From: Vibrio kanaloae
GTDB taxonomy: Bacteria > Pseudomonadota > Gammaproteobacteria > Enterobacterales > Vibrionaceae
Direction: 5' to 3'
Assembly (NCBI RefSeq): GCF_024347535.1
Contig: NZ_AP025497.1
Location: 1,488,001 to 1,552,000 of the forward strand
Length of the DNA: 64,000 bases
A program made the position numbers and the translations under genes. The notes below the pieces were generated by a model. The model was not told the DNA's origin and searched no databases. It saw only the letters and a list, made by a program, of their open reading frames with translations. Positions 45,666 through 53,703 of this stretch are shown here, piece after piece (the stretch's first letter is position 1; each line of letters starts with the position of its first letter).

Positions 45666-46844
45666 ATGGCATTAAAGCAGAAGATCACCAACAGCTCTAT
45701 CAAGAATCTCACCATTGAAGATAAGCGCCTGAACGATACCGAAGTCAGCGGTTTTCATGCGCGTATCTCCCCAAAAGGAACGGTGAAGTATTACCTGTAC
45801 TATCGAATTAACGGCAAGCAGCGAAACTATTTCTTAGGGGCGGCTAATTCATTAACACCCGCTCAAGCTAGAGACTTAGCCAAAGAGAAATCAGGACAAG
45901 TCGCCAGTGGGGAAGACGTACAAGAAAGTCGTCACGAAGCTAAGAAATTAGAAGCCCGTGAGGGACTGACGTTAACCCGTTTTCTTGACGAACATTACCA
46001 AGACTATTTGATGGCTTTGAACCCTCGAACGGCTAACCAGTCGTTTAATTCAATTAAGAATACGTTTGCTCACCTAGGAGAAAAACGCCTCACCGATATT
46101 ACCGCTCGTGACATTCAAGAGTGGTACACCCTCAAACGGAAACAAGGGCGAGCGCCCGCAACAATGAGCCGAACCTTTATGTCGTTCAAAGCGGCACTCA
46201 CCAGAGCGGTTGAGTGGGAACTACTAGACTCTCACTCACTGGATAAAGTGAAACTGGTCACTGAGGATAATACTCGCGTTCGTTATCTTTCTAGTGAAGA
46301 AGAAAGCGCCTTACTTATTGCCCTTGACGAACGTAACGACAGGCTAAGAGCGTCTGGCAGTGAAAAGTTATACTCAGACTTTGTTAAGCCGCTTGTAATT
46401 ACTGCTATAAACACTGGTGCACGTAAAAGTGAGCTACTGAGCTTATCTTGGGAAGATGTGTCGTTTGAGAATCGTTATCTGACCGTTAAAGCTGAAAATG
46501 CCAAGTCTAAGAAAACAAGGCGTATACCGCTTAATGACACCGTGTTTAACCTTCTTAGTCAGTGGCGAGCGCAAAACCCCAATCAAATTTACGTGTTTAC
46601 CCCTAATCACCGAGACTCTGCACCTCTGATTCAATACCCTTGGCAGTGCCTACTGAAAGCGGCGGATATCTCTAATTTCCGGTTTCACGATTTGCGCCAC
46701 CACTTTGCGAGTAAACTTGTGACGAATGGTGTGGATTTGAATACAGTTCGTGAGCTGTTAGGACATTCTGATTTGAAGATGACCCTTAGATACGCGCATT
46801 TAGCGCCAGAGCATAAAGCCGCAGCTGTGAACCTCATCGGATAG
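45666..46844 (+). CDS. int: Tyrosine integrase, P4/Bordet-Seal type
   Basis: 392 aa from ATG 45666 (AAGGA 7 bases upstream). N-terminal DUF4102-like arm-binding domain (FHARISPKGTVKYYLYYRINGK), SAM-like core-binding domain, then the catalytic domain with Arg in TGARKSELL (about residue 252), HDLRH (about 342) with Arg, LLGHSD, and nucleophile Tyr in TLRYAHL (about 376). It should integrate and, with AlpA, excise the element at attC. Confidence 0.9.
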   Translation: MALKQKITNSSIKNLTIEDKRLNDTEVSGFHARISPKGTVKYYLYYRINGKQRNYFLGAANSLTPAQARDLAKEKSGQVASGEDVQESRHEAKKLEAREGLTLTRFLDEHYQDYLMALNPRTANQSFNSIKNTFAHLGEKRLTDITARDIQEWYTLKRKQGRAPATMSRTFMSFKAALTRAVEWELLDSHSLDKVKLVTEDNTRVRYLSSEEESALLIALDERNDRLRASGSEKLYSDFVKPLVITAINTGARKSELLSLSWEDVSFENRYLTVKAENAKSKKTRRIPLNDTVFNLLSQWRAQNPNQIYVFTPNHRDSAPLIQYPWQCLLKAADISNFRFHDLRHHFASKLVTNGVDLNTVRELLGHSDLKMTLRYAHLAPEHKAAAVNLIG

Positions 46845-46920
46845 TGAGTGCGTTGTGATGTGTTGCCAGCATCAAATTAGTAAGCTAACGATTTACTAGG
46901 TTACGAGCACTGATTTATAG

Positions 46921-47874
46921 ATGGACGATAACAGGGATTACATACACTTAAACGAACTGGAAAAGTTAACGTTACTCACTGAGGAACAAGTGTTTGATGC
47001 GGTTGAGCGTGGTGTGTTTAGGCTTCACGCTAAAATTGACTGTCCAGATGCGGCGGCAGTCGATAGCCATAACGTATTGCTCTATAGCTTGCATGTACGG
47101 GGCTTTATTGAGTTAACCCAAAAGCAATCTCTACAGGTTTTAGTGGGTAAAAGCCAGTTAACACGGTTTGAAGCTGTACCAACACTGGCTTACTCCAAAC
47201 CGAGACTCATTAAACAGGCTTTCCCGAATGCGGTTAAAGGTCAGTTTAATGGCATCCACGAACAGCGTTTAAGCTCCAAGAATATAGCTTTCATCGTGCC
47301 AAAACTGGCAGCGGTGTTTCCAGAGCAAGAAAGCATGATGCAGATTGCTAAAGACAAAACCAGTCAGGGGCAGGTATCAAGCCTCGGTGGGCTATTGTCG
47401 GCATTCACTGAAATCATCAGTGAAAGTACCAAGCAATTATCGTCCATACCTATAGGCTTACAAGCCAGTGATATCAGGCTTTGCACAAATAATTTAAGCC
47501 AGAGCTTTAACCGAACATGGCAAGAGTTAAGCCGTCACGATAGCCGGCTACCTAACCACATTAAGCCAGTAACCAATCCTTCGCCAAGCCAATCAGGGCA
47601 GGGCTTGAAGCCACAAATAGAAACCAACCCCGTTAAAATGATTCAGCATCGAATACTCACTCTTTATCCTCAAGCCAAAGCAAGAGAGGTTTGGAACCTG
47701 ATCCGTGAAGATGTGAGAGAAGAACGCTACCGGTTTGATGTGGATGTGATTGTTGATGGGATAGACCACGAAAGGTTATACATCAGTAAACAAATGAACA
47801 ATGCTAATGAGGGTATGACCTTTAAACGCTTCCAAAACTTACTGTCAGAAGTGAGAAGAGCCCTGCGAGAATAA
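46921..47874 (+). CDS. Hypothetical element protein
   Basis: 317 aa, not recognised. N-terminus YIHLNELEKLTLLTEEQVFDAVERG looks like a helix-turn-helix, and the C-terminal third (KMIQHRILTLYPQAKAREVWNLI) is helical with basic residues. Position between int and the AlpA-like gene suggests a replication or regulation role (inference). Confidence 0.55.
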   Translation: MDDNRDYIHLNELEKLTLLTEEQVFDAVERGVFRLHAKIDCPDAAAVDSHNVLLYSLHVRGFIELTQKQSLQVLVGKSQLTRFEAVPTLAYSKPRLIKQAFPNAVKGQFNGIHEQRLSSKNIAFIVPKLAAVFPEQESMMQIAKDKTSQGQVSSLGGLLSAFTEIISESTKQLSSIPIGLQASDIRLCTNNLSQSFNRTWQELSRHDSRLPNHIKPVTNPSPSQSGQGLKPQIETNPVKMIQHRILTLYPQAKAREVWNLIREDVREERYRFDVDVIVDGIDHERLYISKQMNNANEGMTFKRFQNLLSEVRRALRE

Positions 47875-47962
47875 ATGCTCCCGCCAATCCTCCCGTCTTT
47901 CTTCCCGTGAATGATTTCAAGGTTTTCATAGTACCTCCACGAACAATGAAGGTACTTAAAGT

Positions 47963-48205
47963 ATGGAAAACCAAGAACAAAACAAACGCGCTTACACAGA
48001 GCAAGAAACTTCGACTTACATCGGCATGAGCCGTTCATTCCTACGTCAAGCTCGCATGGAAGGGCAACGCAAAAACAGAACGGACGCACCACCTTTCATT
48101 AAGATTGGTCGCGCGGTTCGTTATCTTAAAGAAGATTTAGACCGCTGGCTAGACAATCACACTAAGCGAGACCACCTATCACAGGAGGAGTGCTTCCATG
48201 CTTAA
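47963..48205 (+). CDS. AlpA-like helix-turn-helix protein
   Basis: 80 aa. AYTEQETSTYIGMSRSFLRQAR followed by PPFIKIGRAVRYLKEDLDRWL is the MerR-like winged helix of AlpA/excisionase proteins, which control integrase and excision in P4-like elements. Overlaps the next gene by 8 bases, so they are co-translated. Confidence 0.85.
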   Translation: MENQEQNKRAYTEQETSTYIGMSRSFLRQARMEGQRKNRTDAPPFIKIGRAVRYLKEDLDRWLDNHTKRDHLSQEECFHA

Positions 48206-49439
48206 AGAGCCAGAGTTCCCTCATGTGAAATACACCGAGTCCGGTAAAACCATCGTGCTGAATACGGCTGATAACTTAAAGGCGTTACTCAAGAGTTCAG
48301 GCTATGAAGCCAAGCTCAATAAGATGACCCTAGAGCCTGATATTTTCAAAGGTAAGGAGTGCATGGGCTCACCCGATACGGTGAGAAGTGAACTGATTTC
48401 AGTGGCGTCTATCCATTCATTACCTAAACCCGCCATTGATGACCATTTTAACGCTGTCGCTCTCGAAAATAGCTATCATCCTATTAAGGGTTGGTTATCC
48501 GGTGAGTGGGACGGACAGCCAAGAGTTGACGCGGTGTTAGACTGTTTAGGGGCTAAGAATCCACAGCTGGCTAGAATCGTATTGCTACACTGGTTAGTGG
48601 GCTGTGTAGCATGTTTGCTTGTGCCTAATTTTAAATCAAAGCTCGTTCCTGTGCTGCAAGGCGAACAGTCGTTTAAGAAGACAGCTTTCGTTGAGCGTAT
48701 TGCTAACGTGATGCCAAGTGCCTTCTTAGAAGGGGCAGAGCTAAACCCTGATAACAAAGACAGCGTCTTATCGGTGATTCGTTCTTGGATAGTTGAACTA
48801 GGGGAGTTAGAGCGTTCTACCAAAAACTGCCAAGGCGCACTCAAAGCGTTCGTTACTCGTGCTCAAGATACCGTTCGTCCTCCTTATGCGAGAAGTGATA
48901 TCAAGAAGTCACGACAAACGAACCTGATTGCTACGGTAAACGGCACAGATTTCTTAAAAGATGAAACGGGCAACTCACGTTACGCGGTCATTGAACTGGT
49001 GGCTGAAACCAATATGGACAAGCTTAATGAATTGCTAGGTTGGGATTATAAAGTAACGGGTGAGCTGACACTGGCAGAGTCGGAGAAACTGCGCCAATTC
49101 TGGTTAGAAGTGAAACATCTATTCTTAGTACAAAAGCACCCTTGGATGCTTTCGTCTGACGCTCAAGCCTTGGTATCAAAAGAATCGGCTAAGTACGTGG
49201 ATAAAGGCACTTGGTACAACATGCTCAATGACCAACTAGAAACCTGTCATGGCAAGGCTAGGGAGTGGCTCACGACTAAACAAATCTGTGACTTATTCAA
49301 AGTTGATGCATCTAAAGGTAACGTGGTTGGCAAAGCCTTAAACCAACTACACAAAGAAGAAAAGCTAGATAAGAAAATGCTTAATGGTTCAAATCAATAC
49401 TGTTTTCCTACCGTCATTCCCCATACTTCATTTCTGTAA
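48198..49439 (+). CDS. VirE-like replication ATPase
   Basis: 413 aa. The VirE (PF05272) block is clear: GWLSGEWDGQPRVDAVLDCLG, VLQGEQSFKKTAFVERI (Walker A variant GEQSFKKT near residue 158), AELNPDNKDSVLSVIRSWIVELGEL (Walker B-like), and TNLIATVNGTDFLKDETGNSRY (sensor). These are SF3-like helicases of phage satellites and islands. No primase domain is attached. RBS AGGAGG at 48,184. Confidence 0.8.
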   Translation: MLKEPEFPHVKYTESGKTIVLNTADNLKALLKSSGYEAKLNKMTLEPDIFKGKECMGSPDTVRSELISVASIHSLPKPAIDDHFNAVALENSYHPIKGWLSGEWDGQPRVDAVLDCLGAKNPQLARIVLLHWLVGCVACLLVPNFKSKLVPVLQGEQSFKKTAFVERIANVMPSAFLEGAELNPDNKDSVLSVIRSWIVELGELERSTKNCQGALKAFVTRAQDTVRPPYARSDIKKSRQTNLIATVNGTDFLKDETGNSRYAVIELVAETNMDKLNELLGWDYKVTGELTLAESEKLRQFWLEVKHLFLVQKHPWMLSSDAQALVSKESAKYVDKGTWYNMLNDQLETCHGKAREWLTTKQICDLFKVDASKGNVVGKALNQLHKEEKLDKKMLNGSNQYCFPTVIPHTSFL

Positions 49440-49454
49440 GTTGCGATTTCTACC

Positions 49455-49512
49455 CCACTTACTCCACTTGAACCTCAATTAGGTGGGGTAAGTGGGGTAA
49501 CTTTCGGAACAT
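49455..49512 (+). repeat. Inverted/direct GTGGGGTAA repeats, candidate origin
   Basis: TACCCCACTTACTCCACTT is followed by AAGTGGGGTAAC-like units in inverted orientation. The segment 49,480-49,512 (TAGGTGGGGTAAGTGGGG...) is repeated with 3 mismatches at 50,715-50,747, on the other side of the CoiA-like gene. Iterons next to a VirE-like gene suggest a replication origin (inference). Confidence 0.5.
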
Positions 49513-49658
49513 CTATAAATCAAAACCCACTGAAAGACTGAAATTTGAGGAAACTCATCGCAAGTTACTCATTAACTGAAGGTATTCAGATCATCGTCAC
49601 TGTTATCTTTGATATGAAATGAAAATATTAATATGTAGTCAGTTGTATTGAGGTATAG

Positions 49659-50717
49659 ATGCTAATTCCGTTTGGTATGAAAGATAATAAACTGTTCGAT
49701 GTCAGTGAAGTGGCTAAAGGTCAAGCGTGTGGTTGTATTTGTCCTAGTTGCAAGCAACCTCTGAGAGCTAACAAGGGTGATCCAGAAAAGAAAATGCATC
49801 ATTTCTCACATGATCCGAAGTCCCAAAAAGAAGGTGAGAAGCGCAAAGATTGTGAGTATTCATTCTTTGTGGCGGCTCGACTTCTAATTAAGCAGCGATT
49901 AGAACAAATGGAAACCATTGATCTTCTATTACCAGATGGATTATCACATATTTCACAGCGAGATATTGTCGGTGAAAATCATACGAGTACTCGCTATTAC
50001 GCCAAAGCTAAAACCCTAACGCTATGTAATATCGAAATTGAAAAGAGCTGCATAGGTGGGGAGCTCGATATCGTCGGTTATTGTGGTAAACATCCTATAG
50101 GATTGCACTTTTCTTATGATGGGCGGTTGCCCCTTGATTCTGCGGCGAATGATTCTGATGATGCAATCCTTGAAATAGACCTTTCTGAGTTGTTAGAGCT
50201 CTATCGAGAACTCAAACTTGAAGAGGGGGTGACATTTATCGATGTTGTTTTGGATTATGTTCTAAATAGCGGGGAGAGGTTGTGGGTTAATCACCCAAGA
50301 AAAAGGTTAGAGGAAACGAAAGCAAAATCGCAACTAGAGCAATTTATTGAAGAGTTGAATTGCTGGTTGTTTAGGAAGGATGAAGACGATAACGACATTA
50401 TTGAACAGTATTATGGGCAAGGTGGGCATTATTGCCACAGTTGTAAACGAGCTTGGCTAGATGAGCATTCTTTACCTAAATGCCCTGAATGTTCCCGTAG
50501 TGGTCGAACGTTTGGACGTAGAGCTGAGATCAAAACATTGAGGGATTTGAATACATTGCGAGATAAGCAAATCTGCCTCAAGTGTTTCACCTGTCGAACG
50601 GATGAGTTTGAAGATATTTGTACGGAATGTTATTCGAGGTATCAAAAGTATGAAGTGAAATCCGCAAAAAGGATTGTCCAAGAAATTGTTCGAAATATTG
50701 TTGGTGAACATTATTAG
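49659..50717 (+). CDS. CoiA-like zinc/nuclease protein
   Basis: 352 aa. N-terminus resembles CoiA: CGCICPSCKQPLRANKGDPEKKMHHFSH (zinc ribbon plus HHFSH), then a central region where GELDIVGYC could be the PD-(D/E)xK Asp. The C-terminal third has three more CxxC pairs (CHSCKRAW...CPECSR, CLKCFTC, CTECY). CoiA-type proteins are nuclease-like; role here unknown. The gene is bracketed by 33-bp direct repeats, so it may be a separately acquired cargo. Confidence 0.6.
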   Translation: MLIPFGMKDNKLFDVSEVAKGQACGCICPSCKQPLRANKGDPEKKMHHFSHDPKSQKEGEKRKDCEYSFFVAARLLIKQRLEQMETIDLLLPDGLSHISQRDIVGENHTSTRYYAKAKTLTLCNIEIEKSCIGGELDIVGYCGKHPIGLHFSYDGRLPLDSAANDSDDAILEIDLSELLELYRELKLEEGVTFIDVVLDYVLNSGERLWVNHPRKRLEETKAKSQLEQFIEELNCWLFRKDEDDNDIIEQYYGQGGHYCHSCKRAWLDEHSLPKCPECSRSGRTFGRRAEIKTLRDLNTLRDKQICLKCFTCRTDEFEDICTECYSRYQKYEVKSAKRIVQEIVRNIVGEHY

Positions 50718-50747
50718 GTGGAGTAAGTGGGGGAACTTTTGGAACAT
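50715..50747 (+). repeat. Right copy of the 33-bp direct repeat
   Basis: 30 of 33 bases match 49,480-49,512. Its first three bases are the stop codon of the CoiA-like gene. Confidence 0.7.
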
Positions 50748-51124
50748 TCACCAACTTGGATCTCTACGAATAATTGTACTTTTAAAGTAATAACTTCCAT
50801 TGCTAGCACGAAAATGCCCCAAAGTTTCTTATACCTTTTACTCATTCGCATCCTGTTCATGGGCTTTTGACCTACTAAAACTTATCCATTCTTCTAATGC
50901 TGTTAGTTGTGAATCCCCGTGTTGTATCACGGGGGTAAATTCGACCTATCTATCAGCACTCACTCAACTTTGCACTAACTCTTCAACATTGAGCTATACG
51001 GCATAACGCATTATTTTTGATTAAGTCCTCTAATTAAAGATGGTAAGCGTCTGTTTATAAAAAATAATTTCAAGTAAAATCATCGCAATCAATAGCTAAA
51101 AATTGGCTTGCGTCGACATAATAG
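50748..51124. other. Non-coding stretch in the element
   Basis: About 380 bases without a convincing ORF. A palindrome AATCCCCGTG..CACGGGGGT lies near 50,910-50,935 (CCCCGTGTTGTATCACGGGG) and could be a terminator. Confidence 0.45.
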
Positions 51125-51172
51125 ATTAGTTTGGTTGGTCGCACTGCTAGTTACTTAACATGCCATTTATTC
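51125..51172 (+). repeat. Decayed attC right half
   Basis: TTTGGTTGGTCGCACTGCTAG then TTACTTAACATGCC resembles the right half of class L sites (GGTTTGGTGGTCGCGTTGTTCACCACTTAACGCGGC). The R' core is not recognisable. Confidence 0.4.
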
Positions 51173-51185
51173 AAGAGGTCGATTA

Positions 51186-51647
51186 ATGGAAATGATACAA
51201 GAAATTCTTGCTTTACCTGTAATTATTCAAGGGGCTCTTGGCTCTGCACTGTTTGCTCTTTGCACTTGGTTACTAAGGTTTGCCTTTAATAACATCACTA
51301 TTGTATTTTCAAAGTTCAATAATGAATTAAAGATAGAACAAAAGAATGCTGAACTGGTTGGTTTGTATTATGAACAAAGTGGCCGCGGTACAGACTCATC
51401 TGTGTTTCTTGTTTGGTGCATATTTCACGGGCTAGCGCATATATCTCAAGCCGCTATTTGGTTAGTTTTGGGCCAGATGTTTGGAGAAGTAATATATAGT
51501 TTTGTATATGTGGGATATCTGGGCGCCCTCTATTACTTGTACCGAGCAGGGAAAGTACTTCCAACGAAAAATAACGAATATACACCTGACGAAATTGACC
51601 AAAAAATCAATGAGCTTGAAAAAGAATTAGATCCTGAAAATATCTAA
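51186..51647 (+). CDS. Membrane protein, possible fossil cassette gene
   Basis: 153 aa with an N-terminal hydrophobic helix (VIIQGALGSALFALCTWLLRFAF) and two more (FLVWCIFHGLAHISQAAIWLVLG, YSFVYVGYLGALYYLY). Acidic C-terminus. Not recognised. Decayed attC-like sequences flank it on both sides. Confidence 0.6.
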   Translation: MEMIQEILALPVIIQGALGSALFALCTWLLRFAFNNITIVFSKFNNELKIEQKNAELVGLYYEQSGRGTDSSVFLVWCIFHGLAHISQAAIWLVLGQMFGEVIYSFVYVGYLGALYYLYRAGKVLPTKNNEYTPDEIDQKINELEKELDPENI

Positions 51648-51654
51648 TAAGACA

Positions 51655-51724
51655 TTAAACCAACACCTCACGCTTGGTAATTTTTCCTAACAGAAGTCTA
51701 TGCTAAGGTTTGGTGCGGTTAGTT
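51655..51724 (+). repeat. Decayed attC
   Basis: TAATAAGACATTAA...ACGCTTGGTAATTTTT and AAGGTTTGGTGCGGTTAGTT keep the spacing of a class L site (TAACAAAGCGTTTAA...ACGCTTGGCATTTTT and R' GTTAGTT), with many changes. Confidence 0.4.
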
Positions 51725-51748
51725 TTGAATTATGTGTAAGAGGGGGAG

Positions 51749-52486
51749 ATGAGTTCTATGCAAATTTCTGAATGGATATCAGTAGGTTCGAGTGTAGGAA
51801 CATTAGTAGCGGCATTAGTTGCTTTAGTTTCATTATTTGAATTGAAGCGACAAAGAAAATCCAGCTACAAACCAGATATCGCAGTTTTATCGAGTCATTT
51901 TGTAATTGAGCATAATAACACCTCTAGAAACTTACCCTGTTTTTGGTCTGACCCTACTCAAGAAGGCAGTGGGTTTAGGACTTTAAGAATAGTGAATGTA
52001 GGTTTGGGTGTAGCAAAAGATCTTAAAGTTTCTTGGAACTTGGATGTAAACAAACTGTTTGGACAAGTAGTTAAATCTTATCCGAAAGATATACCAACCG
52101 AAAAAAAACTAGTTCTTGATGGTGAAGAAGTTTTTATTAAACTTGATAATTTATCGATTTTGTTACCATTAACTTCATCCCCTGAGAATGAACCCGCCTA
52201 TTTGGTCCCAAGCTCCGTTTCTACTGAGGGGCATTTGATTAATATTCCGTCATCGTACGAGGCTTTGATTTCGGTTTGGGTTTCCAATATGGAGACGCAA
52301 CGAACTGATTGGGACTTTAGTGACATTGAACCTTTGGAGTTACGGCTATCATTTTCTGATCTCGGAACAAAAATACATACCCAAAAAGTTACTTTGAGAC
52401 CAAGACTTAATAACTGTGTGAGAAACACTGAAAGTGATGGTTTTACGGACTTTAGGTTAGAGTTCTCATTTGGAACTTACACGTAG
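51749..52486 (+). CDS. Membrane-anchored hypothetical, possible fossil cassette gene
   Basis: 245 aa. N-terminal helix (SVGSSVGTLVAALVALVSLFELKRQRK), then a beta-rich domain with LRIVNVGLGVAKDLKVSWNL. This layout repeats that of the cassette gene at 44,901 (helix, QRK, NNGLGPAFIHKFEV), suggesting related origin. A decayed attC follows. Confidence 0.6.
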   Translation: MSSMQISEWISVGSSVGTLVAALVALVSLFELKRQRKSSYKPDIAVLSSHFVIEHNNTSRNLPCFWSDPTQEGSGFRTLRIVNVGLGVAKDLKVSWNLDVNKLFGQVVKSYPKDIPTEKKLVLDGEEVFIKLDNLSILLPLTSSPENEPAYLVPSSVSTEGHLINIPSSYEALISVWVSNMETQRTDWDFSDIEPLELRLSFSDLGTKIHTQKVTLRPRLNNCVRNTESDGFTDFRLEFSFGTYT

Positions 52487-52560
52487 CAGACTGTTTTATA
52501 TTGAAGCCCAATGAGTGGTACTTTCATTCCATTATTGGGTTCCTTTAGTTATAGCACTAG
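52487..52560 (+). repeat. Decayed attC
   Basis: CCCAATGAGTGGTACTTTCATTCCATTATTGGGTT aligns with the centre of attC1 and attC40 (CCCAACGCATGGCATTTTTCATTCCATCGTTGGGTT); CTGTTT to its left and TTTAGTTATAG to its right fit the outer arm. The most convincing fossil site in the element. Confidence 0.6.
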
Positions 52561-52581
52561 GGCTTATATTGTCATTAAATA

Positions 52582-52930
52582 TCAAACATTAAGCCATATG
52601 CTTGCTATCGCTCTAGCGAGTCCTAACAAATGCGTTGATGTCTTAATTTCTAGTTCTGATTGAATCCCGAGTAGCGCAATCCCTGCCAATATTTGTTGCG
52701 GCATTACCACTTGGCCAATTGGTAGATCCATCTTGTCGTACAACAGTTTGAACTGCACCTACTCTTCACTAATGCTAAGCTTGCGACCTTTGGCCCTTAT
52801 CATTAGTCTTTTGCACTCGGGCGGGATTAGATTTCCTTCATCCTAGCCGGTGACTCTTCTCACGGTTTTAAAACACAGTTCAGCGACCTCGTCATGTGGC
52901 ACTCTAACTCTCGAAAAATGCAATTTTCCT
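52582..52930 (-). pseudogene. Decayed gene with two in-frame TAG codons
   Basis: Read from about 52,930 leftwards one frame gives RVRVPHDEVAELCFKTVRRVTG, TAG, DEGNLIPPECKRLMIRAKG...ISEE, TAG, then FKLLYDKMDLPIGQVVMP...LLGIQSELEIKTS to a TGA at 52,582. The amphipathic, protein-like composition suggests a dead gene of ~115 codons, family not recognised. Confidence 0.5.
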
Positions 52931-53017
52931 TATAAAAAGTTATTTATGAATCGCTAATGTTACAATTCCTGAAGCACATTTATGTCCAGAGGCTTCATAG
53001 GCCTGAAGTTTTACTCG

Positions 53018-53041
53018 TGGCACTTTTCTCAAAAAGTGCCA
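53018..53041. terminator. Perfect hairpin
   Basis: TGGCACTTTT-CTCA-AAAAGTGCCA, a 10-bp stem, in the non-coding part of the element; possible terminator of the upstream small genes. Confidence 0.5.
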
Positions 53042-53703
53042 GCTAACTCAGATCTGCCCCGAAGTTTGTTATGACTCACATCTGTACATGGAAACTTGAA
53101 GGGAAATATCTTAGTTTTTCTAACATTCAGATACGACAAGAGCCACTAGAAGTGGCTCTGTTACGCGCTACCTGCGGTCAATACTCGATGAGCGGAAGAG
53201 AACAGGGCTATTTGAATTCATCTGTCTACGAGTGGAGCCGAAGCCACGTTTCTCATAGCAAGCATCAGTAGTATATGCTTGTAACCTGTTGAGTTCAAAT
53301 TTAGCTGAACATACTGGCAAGCTTATGCCCCAAAACAAGTTTAAGTACTGGAAAACCATCATAAGATTGATGTGGCCAACAAGCTGTTGGACAAACTCCA
53401 ACCCCAATTTTGCAAGAGCCTATTGCAAAAATCACTCTAAAGCACTTCTGCCACCAAACGTTTTAGAGACCATTCCTTTGCTCGGAATTCATCGTGGTCG
53501 ATCGAATCCTCAACTGTGTGGCTGGTTATTGCGAAAATCGCAGCTAATGATCGTTATCTCGTCTCCTATTCCATCAAAAGTAAAGTTTGTGATCTATCAA
53601 GTAGACCAAATAATTTTAATGCTACAAAGTGCTTATCGTGATAGGTGATTTATTTGAGTGTTTTATAAGTAACCACCTGAAATATTTAACTTAAGGACAG
53701 AGC
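53042..53703. other. Stretch without a confident gene
   Basis: 660 bases. Short frames on both strands (53,289-53,648 on +, 53,168-53,407 on -) have skewed composition and no ribosome site, so I call none. The helicase promoter must lie at the right end. Confidence 0.45.

Noticed and set aside
53071..53648. Short ORFs before the helicase gene
   Set aside because: No start signal, odd composition, both strands partly open; not supported.
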